From the NCBI RefSeq assembly GCF_002356315.1, contig NZ_AP018164.1:2790001-2854000 (forward strand): DNA of 64,000 nucleotides. Direction: 5' to 3'. This document shows positions 44,600 to 54,535 of the stretch, piece after piece; within the stretch, counting starts at the first letter, position 1, and every line of letters begins with the position of its first letter. The stretch comes from Mycobacterium shigaense (lineage in GTDB: Bacteria; Actinomycetota; Actinomycetes; Mycobacteriales; Mycobacteriaceae). Under the pieces are notes generated by a model, which made no database searches, was not told where the DNA came from, and saw only the letters and a list, made by a program, of their open reading frames with translations. The position numbers and the translations under genes were made by a program.

Positions 44600-44724
44600 C
44601 GGGTCGGCCCCGCCACCTGCGGATCGGCCACCAGCCGAGAATTCAGATCGCCCCGTCGTACCCCGATCGCTGCGGCACCCCGGAAAAACCCGTGCATCGC
44701 AAGCCAGTGCAACCTCTCCTGCAC
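44600..44724 (-). pseudogene. cyp140: 5' fragment of cyp140 in a shifted frame
   Basis: From a GTG at 44724 the sequence reads VQERLHWLAMHGFFRGAAAI then GVRRGDLNSRLVADPQVAG, the normal N-terminus of CYP140. It then loses the frame; the P450 continues as DPVPFYDEV in the next frame. The junction is the G run GCGGGGCC on the coding strand. The fragment and the main ORF are one gene. Confidence 0.8.
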
Positions 44725-44783
44725 AGCCCCTCCGTAGAAGTGGTCGTCGTCGTCAAGCGTAGGCCGGTAGGCACCGCGCCGCG

Positions 44784-45194
44784 TCAGCACTCGGCGGTGA
44801 GCTTGAAATCCGTGGTGACCACCTTGTTCGGATTGCTGTTGTTGATGCCGTAGGCGCTGCCCGTGATCGTGTAGGCGGTGTTGTTGACCTCAACGCGGGC
44901 CTCACCCACGCCGCCTTGCCAGGTGCTGCCGGTGAATCCGGCGAAGTTGCGGATCTTCACCCACTGCGGAATGGCCCGATCGCCGCTGAGTAACACCACC
45001 GCTTCGACCTGGCTGTCGTGATCACGGATGTCGATGGTCCGGTAGCCCTGCAGCTGGCTGCACTGGGCCGGGCGCGTGGTGTGCGTGGCCCCGTCGATCG
45101 TCAGGTGCGCGGCCGCACGGGGGGTGGTGGGGTGGCTCCCGCAGCCCGCAAGGCCGGCGACCACGACAGCGGCCGCAATCAACTCTGTTCGCAC
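44784..45194 (-). CDS. Mycobacterial lipoprotein, LpqH/LppE family
   Basis: A 136-residue lipoprotein with signal MRTELIAAAVVVAGLAGC (lipobox LAGC, cysteine at 18). The mature part matches the mycobacterial 19-kDa-antigen-like family: HLTIDGATHTTRPAQCSQLQ, then VEVNNTAYTITGSAYGIN and a C-terminal cysteine (KLTAEC). The two cysteines probably form a disulphide. By position it corresponds to Rv1881c (LppE), but I give no symbol because several family members exist. It lies 16 bp after the SDR gene on the same strand. Confidence 0.85.
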   Translation of the reverse strand: MRTELIAAAVVVAGLAGCGSHPTTPRAAAHLTIDGATHTTRPAQCSQLQGYRTIDIRDHDSQVEAVVLLSGDRAIPQWVKIRNFAGFTGSTWQGGVGEARVEVNNTAYTITGSAYGINNSNPNKVVTTDFKLTAEC

Positions 45195-45210
45195 CGGCTC
45201 CGCTCCTTCA

Positions 45211-46065
45211 CTACCGTTCCGACATCAGCCCGGGGAGGGATTTGGCGATGCGCCCCCGCACGAGTTCCGGGCTCAGCCCCTTGAGCAGGTCAATCCAGCG
45301 AATGCTCTTCGGCACGTACCAGTGCAACCGTTTCGGGTCGTGGTAAGCCTGCCACGCGGCCTGCGCCACGCTCTGTGCGGGCATCAGGCGGAACATGCCC
45401 TTTCGGGGCGCGCCGGCCCGAAACTCCTCGGGCGACTTCGGCACCTCGCCATCGTTGGAGTGGTTGCGGGTCGAGGTCAGGATCGCGGTGTCGATCAGGC
45501 CGGGTAGCACGTCGGCGACCCGGACGCCGTGTCGATGCCACTCCACGCTGAGCGCCTCGGTCAGCCCCTTGACCGCATGCTTGGTCGCCGAGTAGACGGC
45601 GATGCGCGGCATGCCGTAGGTCGCCGACGAGGACGACGTCGAGAACATCAGGCTGCCCGGCGCCTTTTTTAGATAGGGGAGCGAGCTATAGGCGCCGGTC
45701 AGAACCGCTTTGAAATTGACCTCCACGACGCGCATCGCGGCTTCGTGTGGCACGTCCTCGAACCAGCCCGATTCGCCGATGCCGGCGTTGTTCCACATCA
45801 TGTCCAGCCCGCCACCGGCATTGCCCGCGCAGAAGTCGGCCAGGGCGCTGTCCAGGGCCGCCTTGTCCGTCACATCTACGGCGCGTGTCCACAGGCGCTC
45901 GTCACCGAGCTCTGGGCTCAGCGTTGCCAGGCCATCGGCATTGCGGTCCACCGCCCCGACTCGCCAGCCCTTGGCATGGAAGAGCTTGGCCCCCTCCCGG
46001 CCCATGCCGCTGCCAGCTCCAGTGATGAAGACTGATTTCACATTCCTGTTTTCGGCGCCTGGCAT
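45211..46065 (-). CDS. Short-chain dehydrogenase/reductase (Rv1882c-like)
   Basis: A 284-residue classical SDR. The cofactor motif is VFITGAGSGMGREGAK, NNAGIGESG the central motif, and YSATKHAVKGL the catalytic Tyr-Lys pair, with serines in MFSTSSSSATYG. The C-terminal extension has HWYVPKSIRWIDLLKGLSPE, found in several mycobacterial SDRs. The ATG at 46065 is preceded by GGAAAGG with good spacing; a GTG at 46041 (VKSVFITG) is an alternative. It lies 14 bp after the SRPBCC gene and just before the lipoprotein gene, so these look like one operon. The substrate is unknown. Confidence 0.9.
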   Translation of the reverse strand: MPGAENRNVKSVFITGAGSGMGREGAKLFHAKGWRVGAVDRNADGLATLSPELGDERLWTRAVDVTDKAALDSALADFCAGNAGGGLDMMWNNAGIGESGWFEDVPHEAAMRVVEVNFKAVLTGAYSSLPYLKKAPGSLMFSTSSSSATYGMPRIAVYSATKHAVKGLTEALSVEWHRHGVRVADVLPGLIDTAILTSTRNHSNDGEVPKSPEEFRAGAPRKGMFRLMPAQSVAQAAWQAYHDPKRLHWYVPKSIRWIDLLKGLSPELVRGRIAKSLPGLMSER

Positions 46066-46079
46066 GGAAGCCTTTCCCG

Positions 46080-46535
46080 TCAGCCCGCCTCGACCGCGTC
46101 TTTGATGCGGTTGAGCGTCTTGGTCATATCACGGACGTTGCGCCGCTTCCGCAAGAAGCCGCCAAACACCCAGTAGACGCCCAACCACGGGGCGGGATTG
46201 AGCCGGAACGACTCGGTCACGTCTGTGCCGTCGCCCGAAGGCGCCAGCCGATAGTGCCAGTTGTTCACCGCCCTATCGCCCAGCAGAACCGTGAAACCGA
46301 ATTCGCGGCCGGGTTCGCACGCGGTCACTTCACAGGTCGTCCAATAAACCGGACCTATTTCATTTCGCCGAACGTGGCCACGAAATTTAGCGCCGAGTGC
46401 CGGGCCGGTTGCATCGCCGAGCCACTCCGCTTCCATTACTTCGGGGGAGAACCGTCCAGTGTTACGGACATCCGCGATCAGATCCCAGATCTTGGCCGCG
46501 GGCGCCGCCATGTGCACCGTAGCCGAACCTTCCAT
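46080..46535 (-). CDS. SRPBCC/polyketide-cyclase-like protein (Rv1883c-like)
   Basis: A 151-residue START-like helix-grip protein. MEGSATVHMAAPAAKIWDLI then DVRNTGRFSPEVMEAEWLG is the standard beginning of this family in mycobacteria, which binds hydrophobic ligands. VTESFRLNPAPWLGVYWVFG and the basic final helix follow. The ATG at 46535 is the start of homology; the longer ORF adds only MCLDRG. It sits between rpfC and the SDR gene on the same strand, in the same order as Rv1884c-Rv1882c. Confidence 0.87.
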   Translation of the reverse strand: MEGSATVHMAAPAAKIWDLIADVRNTGRFSPEVMEAEWLGDATGPALGAKFRGHVRRNEIGPVYWTTCEVTACEPGREFGFTVLLGDRAVNNWHYRLAPSGDGTDVTESFRLNPAPWLGVYWVFGGFLRKRRNVRDMTKTLNRIKDAVEAG

Positions 46536-46590
46536 GCCCCGATCCAAACACATGTGCCGATCGCGTCATAGACCCCGGCTGCGGTTGCTA

Positions 46591-47001
46591 TCAGTGCGGC
46601 AACGCCGCCTGGATAAGCCCGTTGATGATCTCCTTGATGCCCTGGGCGGGGTGCGAGTACCACCCGATCGGCAGACCTGATTGAGCACCGCACTTTGGCC
46701 AGGCTTCGACACCGTTGTCCGCGAAAACCCGGTTAGCAACGGCGATTTGCTGCTCCCTGGTGGCCGCCGCAGGGTTGCCGACACCGCCGTATCGGGCCCA
46801 GGTGTCCGGTTTGAATTGCAGTCCGCCGTATTCGCCGTTCCCTGTGTTGGCGTGCCAGTTGCCACCGGACTCACACTGCGCGATCGCATCCCAGTTGGGG
46901 GTGGGGGCGGCGCCTGCCGCCGCGGTGGACGGACCAAGCGACGCTGCGATGAACCCGCCGACGACGACGGCCTTGATGAGAGGCTTGGCGAGATTTCTCA
47001 T
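46591..47001 (-). CDS. rpfC: Resuscitation-promoting factor RpfC
   Basis: Rpf proteins are secreted lysozyme-like peptidoglycan hydrolases that wake dormant mycobacteria. The 136-residue protein has a signal peptide ([18 protein letters not shown], cleavage after AAAGAAP) and a single Rpf domain. The catalytic glutamate is in [18 protein letters not shown], and the paired cysteines are CESGG and [22 protein letters not shown] is the substrate groove. The start MRNLAKPL at 47001 is preferred over the ORF extension. It is shorter than the Rv1884c product (about 176 residues), mainly at the ends. Confidence 0.93.
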   Translation of the reverse strand: MRNLAKPLIKAVVVGGFIAASLGPSTAAAGAAPTPNWDAIAQCESGGNWHANTGNGEYGGLQFKPDTWARYGGVGNPAAATREQQIAVANRVFADNGVEAWPKCGAQSGLPIGWYSHPAQGIKEIINGLIQAALPH

Positions 47002-47137
47002 GTCGAGCAATTCGGCACGTGTGTACAAAACGTTACCGTTTTGATTAATTCGCGAGATAAGAAATTTATGGCAGTTTTATGGCAAGGAAATCAGCGCCCG
47101 GCCACCCCCGGCAGCACGTTAGTTAGCCCGGCAAAGG

Positions 47138-47737
47138 TCAGGCGCAATACGACCGAGTCGCGGCCACCAGGGCCTGCTGATAGAGGCCATCGAGGTGGCG
47201 CGCCCGGACGACGTCGCTGCGCGCGGCGTCGAGCTGCGCGGCGCACTGCGGCGAATGCAAGAGCTCCCACTTGGCCGCGATCTGGGTCAGCATCGTCTGG
47301 TTGAAGCCGTCGATCGCCGACCGTGAGGCCGCCAGGTCGGGCGCACCCGCCGGCGCGTTGGACGGGGTGAGCTTCCAGTCGCCGAACCGGCGGTATTCGA
47401 TGCCCTCGGTGGCGCTGATCTGGTCGCCGAACACCCGGGCGACGTAATCCGGGTCGAGGTCCCGGTCCGCTGCGTCCGCCCTCATGGCGGCAAGTTCCTG
47501 CTGCACGCGGACCGGGTCCTCGATGGCGTCGTGCGTATTCCACTTGGAGGCCGCCACCGGCTCGGCGATCCGCAACCGCTGGGCGGCGGCGTCGACCAGC
47601 TCGGTCAGCGGGCCGGATCCGTCGGCTCGGGACGGCGCGATCGGGGTGGCCGTCAATACTGCGCATGCTCCGGCGGCGCCAACGGCCCATAACGCGCTAC
47701 TGCGCCTGACAATGGCCATCAAGCGCAGTAGCGACAT
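47138..47737 (-). CDS. Secreted chorismate mutase (AroQ-gamma class)
   Basis: The enzyme converts chorismate to prephenate; mycobacteria export this form, and its role outside the cell is not known. The 199-residue protein has a signal peptide ending near PSRADG. The mature all-helical part has [23 protein letters not shown], with active-site arginine and lysine, [20 protein letters not shown] and [19 protein letters not shown]. Two cysteines (PQCAAQ, SYCA) form the expected disulphide. The ATG at 47737 matches the Rv1885c length; one at 47719 is an alternative. It lies 16 bp after the fbpB stop. Confidence 0.92.
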   Translation of the reverse strand: MSLLRLMAIVRRSSALWAVGAAGACAVLTATPIAPSRADGSGPLTELVDAAAQRLRIAEPVAASKWNTHDAIEDPVRVQQELAAMRADAADRDLDPDYVARVFGDQISATEGIEYRRFGDWKLTPSNAPAGAPDLAASRSAIDGFNQTMLTQIAAKWELLHSPQCAAQLDAARSDVVRARHLDGLYQQALVAATRSYCA

Positions 47738-47753
47738 TCTGAAGTTGAGCCGG

Positions 47754-49411
<1,658 letters not shown>

Positions 49412-50536
49412 TTGGAAACGGTACTGGGGCTATCGCTGACGCCTACCACCGTTGGGTGGGTCCTCGCTGAAGGACACGGCGCAGACGGCACCATTCTGGA
49501 CCACAACGAGCTGGAGTTGCACGCCGATCGCGGCGTGCGTGCGGTGCACACCGCCGAGCAAGTGACGGAGGAAGTGCTGCGGGTGCACTCGCTGGCCGGG
49601 GCCAGCGACCACCACCTGCGGGTCATCGGCGTGACGTGGAACGACGAGGCGGCGGCCCAGGCGGCGCTGGTGATGGAAGCGTTGACCGACGCAGGATTTG
49701 ACAATGTGGTTCCGGTTCGACTGCGCGACTCCATCGAGACCCTCGCGGTGGCCATCGCGCCGATCATCGGCTACGAGCAGACTGCCGTCTGCGTGCTGGA
49801 GCACGAATCGTCGACCGTCGTGATGGTCGACGGCCATGAGGGCGACGCGCAGACGGTCGTCAAGGAGGTCGGCGGCGGCTTCGACGGGCTGCGGTCCTGG
49901 TTGACCGGAATGTTCCACCGCACGGGCTGGCGCCCGGGCGGAGTGGTCGTCGTCGGCGCCGACGACGACCTCACCGGGTTCTCGTGGCAGCTTGAAAACG
50001 CTTTGCCCGTGCCGGTTTTCGCCCAGACTATGGCCCAGGTGACGGTCGCGCGCGGTACCGCGCTGGCAGCGGCTCAAAGCACCGAGTTCACCGACGAGCG
50101 ACTCATCACCGAAGCCTACGAACAGCCCGTCGCGGCGCCCGCGCCCCGCCCCGGCCGCCGGTCCTATGCGGGGGCCGTGACGGCCTTGGCTGCCGGCGCG
50201 ATCACCTTCGTCTGCTCGACATCAATGGCGCTCGGCATCCAGCTCGCCCCGGACGCGCAACACGGACCGACGAAGCGCACGGCATCAACTCCGCAGGTCG
50301 CCGAGGCGGTCGCGCCGGTCGCCGCACGTCCGCCCGCCGCCGAACCTACCGCGCCCCGGTCGCCGGCCCCCGCCGGCGAACCGGTCGCGCACTCCAGCGC
50401 CCCGGAGGACCAGCAGGGTGGCGAGGCGGGACAGCCGGATGTCCACGGCCGGCAGCCCTATTTGACGCGCATGCTCGAACACATTCCCGGTGACGCCGGC
50501 GACCAGGCCGCCGCCGACGACCCGGAGCAGCCCTGA
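49412..50536 (+). CDS. DUF7159-like mycobacterial protein with proline-rich tail
   Basis: A 374-residue protein when started at the TTG at 49412, which has GAGGTG five bases upstream. It begins LETVLGLSLTPTTVGWVLAE, the typical beginning of a mycobacterial family with an actin/hexokinase-like ATPase look (repeated VGVTWNDEAAAQAALV and GGVVVVGADDDLTGF segments). Around residue 255 a single hydrophobic helix (GAVTALAAGAITFVCSTSMAL) is followed by a Pro/Ala-rich, probably extracytoplasmic tail. An alternative ATG at 49307 adds 35 residues of unrelated sequence. The function is unknown. Rv1887 sits at the same place in M. tuberculosis. Confidence 0.75.
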   Translation: METVLGLSLTPTTVGWVLAEGHGADGTILDHNELELHADRGVRAVHTAEQVTEEVLRVHSLAGASDHHLRVIGVTWNDEAAAQAALVMEALTDAGFDNVVPVRLRDSIETLAVAIAPIIGYEQTAVCVLEHESSTVVMVDGHEGDAQTVVKEVGGGFDGLRSWLTGMFHRTGWRPGGVVVVGADDDLTGFSWQLENALPVPVFAQTMAQVTVARGTALAAAQSTEFTDERLITEAYEQPVAAPAPRPGRRSYAGAVTALAAGAITFVCSTSMALGIQLAPDAQHGPTKRTASTPQVAEAVAPVAARPPAAEPTAPRSPAPAGEPVAHSSAPEDQQGGEAGQPDVHGRQPYLTRMLEHIPGDAGDQAAADDPEQP

Positions 50537-50545
50537 ACCGCGTCA

Positions 50546-51097
50546 TCACTCGCCTTTGGGGTGCACCGCGGTGAAAGAGACCGCCACATCATCGGCGACC
50601 TGCACCGAACCCATGAGCAACGAGTATGGCCTGACGCCGTATTCCGACTGGCGGACCACCGATTCGGTTGACAGGCGCCACGAATCACCGAGATCTTGTG
50701 TGCGCAAATCGATTACGTGCTCTCGGGCCTTTCCCCGGATCTCGAGCCGGCCGGCGAGGCGATAGCCTTCGTCGGTCTGGTCGATAACCTCCGCGGCGAA
50801 CCGGATCCGCGGAAAGCGACTGGCATCCAACGATTTCAACGCGTTGGAGCGCGCCAATACCTTCTCCGGGCCGGATAGGCCTTTGACGCCGCCCTCGCCG
50901 CGCAATACCTCGAATGAATCCGTCTCGACCACCAACTCGACGCCGATCGGATCGGCGCCGTCGAATCTCACCGTTGCGTGCCAACGCGTCACCGCGATGG
51001 TGAGACGGTGGCCCATGCGTGCGGCCCTGCCCGCGACACCGGTGCGAACGAGCAACTCACCGTCGGACGGGTCGAGGGTCCAAACCGTCGCGGTCAC
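50546..51097 (-). CDS. YceI-family lipid-binding protein
   Basis: YceI proteins are lipocalin-like barrels that bind polyisoprenoids or amide lipids. The 183-residue protein starts VTATVWTLDPSDGELLVRTG. The family features are RMGHRLTIAVTRWHATVRFD (the H-x-L-x-x region), EKVLARSNALKSLDASRFPRI (read in parts) and GRLEIRGKAREHVIDL. No signal peptide is present, so this copy seems cytoplasmic. The GTG at 51097 overlaps the stop of the upstream alcohol dehydrogenase gene by four bases, so the two are translationally coupled. It may carry a lipid substrate for that operon. Confidence 0.88.
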   Translation of the reverse strand: MTATVWTLDPSDGELLVRTGVAGRAARMGHRLTIAVTRWHATVRFDGADPIGVELVVETDSFEVLRGEGGVKGLSGPEKVLARSNALKSLDASRFPRIRFAAEVIDQTDEGYRLAGRLEIRGKAREHVIDLRTQDLGDSWRLSTESVVRQSEYGVRPYSLLMGSVQVADDVAVSFTAVHPKGE

Positions 51098-52107
51098 ATC
51101 GTCAGGACGGTGCGGTAATGCGCCCGACCCTGCTCCAGGGCCGCGAAACCTTCCGCGGCCTGCGCCAGTGGCAGCTCCTCGATCCACGCCCGCACGCCGG
51201 ACAGGACCGCGAACTGCATTGTGTCCTCTACCTCTTTCGCGGTGCCGGAGGGATGCCCGACGATGCTGAGGCCGGGGGTGATGAGCTGAACGGGACTGAT
51301 CGGCAGCGGCTCGGGCGTGACACCGATGGTGACGAGCTCGCCCTGCGGCGCGATCCCGCCAACCGTCGCCGCCATGGCCGGGGAGCTGCCCGCGGTGGCA
51401 AGCACGACGGTCGCGCCGCCCAGCGCATTCAACGCCTCGGCGGGGTCGCTCGCTGTCGAGTCAATGTAGTGGTGAGCACCCAATTTTCGGGCGTCGTCTT
51501 CTTTACCGGTGCCGCGGGCGATCGCGATGGTCTCGAACCCCATCGCCCGTGCGAACTGCACGCCGAGATGGCCGAGACCGCCGACGCCGAGGATCGCCAC
51601 CCGGTCACCGGGCAGCGCCTTGGTGTGCCGCAGGGCGTTGTAGACCGTGGTCCCGGCGCAGCCCATTGGGGCGGCTTCGGTGTCGGTGAGCCCGTCCGGG
51701 ATCCGGGCGAGCGCACTGACCGGCACGGTCGCCGACTCCGCGTACCCGCCCGGATAATGCCAACTCGGCACCTTCCCGCTCCGGCAGTGGATGAATTGTC
51801 CCTTGCGACACTGCTCGCAGCGGTAGCAACAGCCGCCGAACCAGCCGACGGCGACGCGATCCCCGATGTTGAAATCCTCGATACCCTCGCCGAGTTCGGC
51901 TATTTTCCCGGCGATTTCGTGGCCCGGGGTCAGCGGCCACGTCATGTCCGGAAACCCGCCCGCGACGAAGTGGGAGTCCGTTCCGCAAATGCCGCACGCG
52001 GTGATGGTCAGCCGCACCTCGTCGCGACCCGGCGGGATGGTTTCAGCATCGACCAGCTCCAAAGCTGCACCGGCGGACGGAACGTGGACAGCTCGATGAG
52101 TCGGCAT
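51094..52107 (-). CDS. Zinc-dependent alcohol dehydrogenase
   Basis: A 337-residue medium-chain dehydrogenase. Catalytic zinc ligands are in TACGICGTDSHFVAGG and PGHEIAGKI; the structural zinc lobe is CCYRCEQCRKGQFIHC. The NAD(P) motif is VAILGVGGLGHLGVQFA. YPGGYAESATVPVSALARIP is typical of the cinnamyl/propanol-type group. It lies 39 bp after the P450 stop and overlaps the YceI gene, forming a three-gene operon. Oxidation of the alcohol made by the P450 is a reasonable inference; the substrate is unknown. Confidence 0.92.
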   Translation of the reverse strand: MPTHRAVHVPSAGAALELVDAETIPPGRDEVRLTITACGICGTDSHFVAGGFPDMTWPLTPGHEIAGKIAELGEGIEDFNIGDRVAVGWFGGCCYRCEQCRKGQFIHCRSGKVPSWHYPGGYAESATVPVSALARIPDGLTDTEAAPMGCAGTTVYNALRHTKALPGDRVAILGVGGLGHLGVQFARAMGFETIAIARGTGKEDDARKLGAHHYIDSTASDPAEALNALGGATVVLATAGSSPAMAATVGGIAPQGELVTIGVTPEPLPISPVQLITPGLSIVGHPSGTAKEVEDTMQFAVLSGVRAWIEELPLAQAAEGFAALEQGRAHYRTVLTM

Positions 52108-52146
52108 GAACCTAGCTTGTCACCCCTGCGATCGCCGCGCGAGCGG

Positions 52147-53418
52147 TCATTTCACCGAGCCGTTGGTGTGGTAGTCGACCTGCCAGTGCTTGATGCCGTT
52201 GAGCCAGCCCGAACGCAGCCGCTCGGGCGTCCCGATCGATTCCAGGTCGGGCATGGTGTCGGCGATCGCGTTGAACATCAGATCGATCGTCATGCGCGCC
52301 AGATTGGCCCCGATACAGTAATGCGCGCCGGTGCCGCCGAAGCCCACATGCGGGTTGGGATCCCGCAGGATGTTGAAGGTGAACGGGTCGTCGAAGACGT
52401 CCTCGTCGAAATTGGCTGAGCGATAAACCATTACGACGCGCTGGCCCTTCTTGATCTGCACGCCCGACAGCTCGTAGTCCTCCAAGGCGGTCCGCTGGAA
52501 CGACGTGACCGGGGTAGCCCACCGGACGATCTCGTCGGCCGTGGTGACGGGCCGCTCCCGCTTGTACAGCTCCCACTGATCCGGGAAATCGGTGAAGGCC
52601 ATCATGCCCTGCGTAATCGAGTTGCGGGTGGTCTCGTTGCCGGCCACAGCCAGCAGGATGACGAAGAAGCCGAACTCGTCGTCGGAGAGCTTGTGGCCGT
52701 CGACATCGGCCTGGACCAGCTTGGTGACGATGTCGTCGCCGGGGTTTTGCGCCCGGTCGGCGGCCATCTGCATCGCGTAGGTGATCAGCTCGACCGAGGC
52801 GCCCATGGGGTCGTTGCGGGCGAACTCGGGATCCTGATCACCGACCATCTGATTGGACCAGTGGAACAGTTTCATGCGGTCCTCTTGCGGCACGCCCATC
52901 AACCCGGCGATGGCCTGCAGCGGCAGCTCGCAGGACACCTGCTCGACGAAATCGCCGGAACCCTGCGCGGCGGCCGTCTCGACGATGCGCCGCGCCCGCT
53001 CACGCAGGTCGTCGCGCAGCAGCTCCACCGCGCGCGGGGTGAAGCCGCGGGAGATGATCTTGCGCAGGTGAGTGTGCTGTGGGGCGTCCATGTTGAGCAG
53101 CACATACTTGCCCGTCTGGCGCTGCCCCTGGACCGTGCCCTCGCGGTAGCGGGGCAGTGCGGTGTTCTCCAGGCTGGAGAACACGTCGCTGCGCCGCGAG
53201 ATCTCTTTGACGTCGCGATGCTTGGACACCACCCAGAAGCCACCGTCGTCGAACCCGCCCACCCCGCTCGGCTGATCGTTCCACCAGATCGGCGCTGTCC
53301 GGCGCAGCTCGGCCAGTTCCTCGACGGGCAGTCGCTCGGCGTGGACGTCGGGGTCGGTGAAATCGAATCCAGGGGGCAGGTTGGGGACGGGCTTGGTGGT
53401 CGACTCTGTTGTTGACAA
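52147..53418 (-). CDS. Cytochrome P450, CYP125-like
   Basis: A 423-residue haem monooxygenase resembling steroid C26-hydroxylase CYP125. PNLPPGFDFTDPDVHAERLP and LRRTAPIWWNDQPSG are the CYP125-type beginning. The I-helix is FVILLAVAGNETTRNSITQG, and the haem loop is FGGTGAHYCIGANLARMT. ERLRSGWLNGIKHWQVDY closes the protein. The start is a TTG at 53418, with GAGGAG eight bases upstream; the frame stays open upstream without homology. True cyp125A1 lies in the cholesterol cluster, so this is probably a paralogue; I give no symbol. It leads an operon with the dehydrogenase and YceI genes. Confidence 0.92.
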   Translation of the reverse strand: MSTTESTTKPVPNLPPGFDFTDPDVHAERLPVEELAELRRTAPIWWNDQPSGVGGFDDGGFWVVSKHRDVKEISRRSDVFSSLENTALPRYREGTVQGQRQTGKYVLLNMDAPQHTHLRKIISRGFTPRAVELLRDDLRERARRIVETAAAQGSGDFVEQVSCELPLQAIAGLMGVPQEDRMKLFHWSNQMVGDQDPEFARNDPMGASVELITYAMQMAADRAQNPGDDIVTKLVQADVDGHKLSDDEFGFFVILLAVAGNETTRNSITQGMMAFTDFPDQWELYKRERPVTTADEIVRWATPVTSFQRTALEDYELSGVQIKKGQRVVMVYRSANFDEDVFDDPFTFNILRDPNPHVGFGGTGAHYCIGANLARMTIDLMFNAIADTMPDLESIGTPERLRSGWLNGIKHWQVDYHTNGSVK

Positions 53419-53693
53419 GGCGCACTCCTCGATACGAAGTCTTCTAGTCGTCCTCTTGTGCAAATAAACCATTGCCACGCCGCATTTGGGAAGGTTCCGG
53501 GCAAGATCGCCGACGCCGAACTGCAACACGTTCAGCTGCGCCGAGCCGCGCGGACATCGGCACCCGGCGGCGGTGCGCCCCCGCGACACCGCCGATCGCC
53601 CGCGGACCGGCTGGATCTTGTGGGCCAGAGCACAGTCGTTATGCTTTGTGCAGGTCACCGGTGGGCCGGGTGGCATCGACTCGAGGGTGGAAC

Positions 53694-54092
53694 ATGATTC
53701 GCGAACTACTCACCAGCGCTGCGCTCGCGGGTGCCGCGCTTGGGGCGGCGCCGATCGCGGCGGCCGGCTACGACGGCGACGTGCCGGGGATGAACTATCA
53801 GGCCTCGCTGGGCGCGCCGTGCGACAACTACCAGAGCTTCATCTTCGGACGCGGCCCCAGCGGCCAGGCCGAGGCGTGCCATTTCCCGCCGCCCAACCAG
53901 TTTCCGGCGGCGACCACCGGTTATTGGGTGATTTCGTACCCGCTGTACGGAGTCCAGCAGGCCGGCGCCAAGTGCCCGGGCCCGCAGGCCGCCGCGCAAT
54001 CGGACCGCGGACTGCCGATGCTGTGCCTGGGCGCCCAGGGGTGGCAAGAGGGATGGTTCACCGGCGCGGGGTTCTTCCCGCCCTCCGGATAA
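53694..54092 (+). CDS. Secreted hypothetical protein
   Basis: A 132-residue exported protein. The signal peptide is MIRELLTSAALAGAALGAAP, cleaved near IAAAGYDG. The mature part has four cysteines, in GAPCDNYQSFIFGRG, QAEACHFPPPNQ, AKCPGPQ and PMLCLGAQGW, which may form two disulphides. The motif NQFPAATTGYWVISYPLYGVQ is recognisable in similar small mycobacterial exported proteins, but no function is known. GAGGGTGG precedes the ATG. The 275 bp upstream, up to the P450 start, show no feature. Confidence 0.78.
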   Translation: MIRELLTSAALAGAALGAAPIAAAGYDGDVPGMNYQASLGAPCDNYQSFIFGRGPSGQAEACHFPPPNQFPAATTGYWVISYPLYGVQQAGAKCPGPQAAAQSDRGLPMLCLGAQGWQEGWFTGAGFFPPSG

Positions 54093-54100
54093 CGACGATC

Positions 54101-54247
54101 ATGCGCAGCGATCAGCCCGCCGCCGGGGTGGTGCCGCGCTTGTGGCTGGGTCTCCTGGGCATCGCCATGGCCATCCGGTTGAGCCGAATCCTGCGCTCCG
54201 GCGCCGAGGTCCCCGAGGACTATTGGCGCAAGCTGGTCAGCTACTGA
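54101..54247 (+). CDS. Small single-helix membrane protein
   Basis: A 48-residue reading starts at an ATG nine bases after the previous stop: MRSDQPAAGVVPRLWLGLLG then IAMAIRLSRILRSG and a polar end VPEDYWRKLVSY. One hydrophobic helix is visible. I see no strong ribosome site, so translation may be coupled to the upstream gene. No family is recognised. The amino-acid balance (no Arg/Pro runs) favours a real gene. Confidence 0.5.
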   Translation: MRSDQPAAGVVPRLWLGLLGIAMAIRLSRILRSGAEVPEDYWRKLVSY

Positions 54248-54301
54248 CCCTCTAGAGTCGTAACCAAGTTCGTTTCAAGTCCCGCAACGAAAGGAGCCTT
54301 C

Positions 54302-54529
54302 ATGGCCGTCAATCCCCGAGACGCCGTGGACGCGGTCAAAGACATCGCGACCAATGCCGTCGAAAAGGCTTCCGACATCGTCGAAAACGTCGGCGACATC
54401 ATCCGCGGCGACATCGCCGGCGGCGCCAGCAGCATCGTTCAGCATTCCATCGACATCGCGACGCACGCGGTGGACCGCACCAAGGAAGTCTTTACCGGCG
54501 GCGGCAAGTACGAAGTCGACGACGAGTAG
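54302..54529 (+). CDS. Small conserved helical protein (Rv1893-like)
   Basis: A 75-residue acidic, amphipathic helical protein with repeats of the type VDAVKDIATNAVEKASDIVE and SIDIATHAVDRTKEVF. GAAAGGAG precedes the ATG. It has no signal peptide or membrane helix. Sequence and position match Rv1893, between the small exported genes and the nitronate monooxygenase gene. The function is unknown; the heptad-like pattern suggests helix bundling or surface binding. The stop is six bases from the convergent nitronate monooxygenase stop. Confidence 0.85.
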   Translation: MAVNPRDAVDAVKDIATNAVEKASDIVENVGDIIRGDIAGGASSIVQHSIDIATHAVDRTKEVFTGGGKYEVDDE

Positions 54530-54535
54530 CCACCG

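Noticed and set aside
50546..51187. Longer start for the YceI gene at 51187
   Set aside because: The added 30 residues are Gly/Arg-rich and overlap the upstream dehydrogenase; the GTG at 51097 gives the family start and a 4-base overlap.
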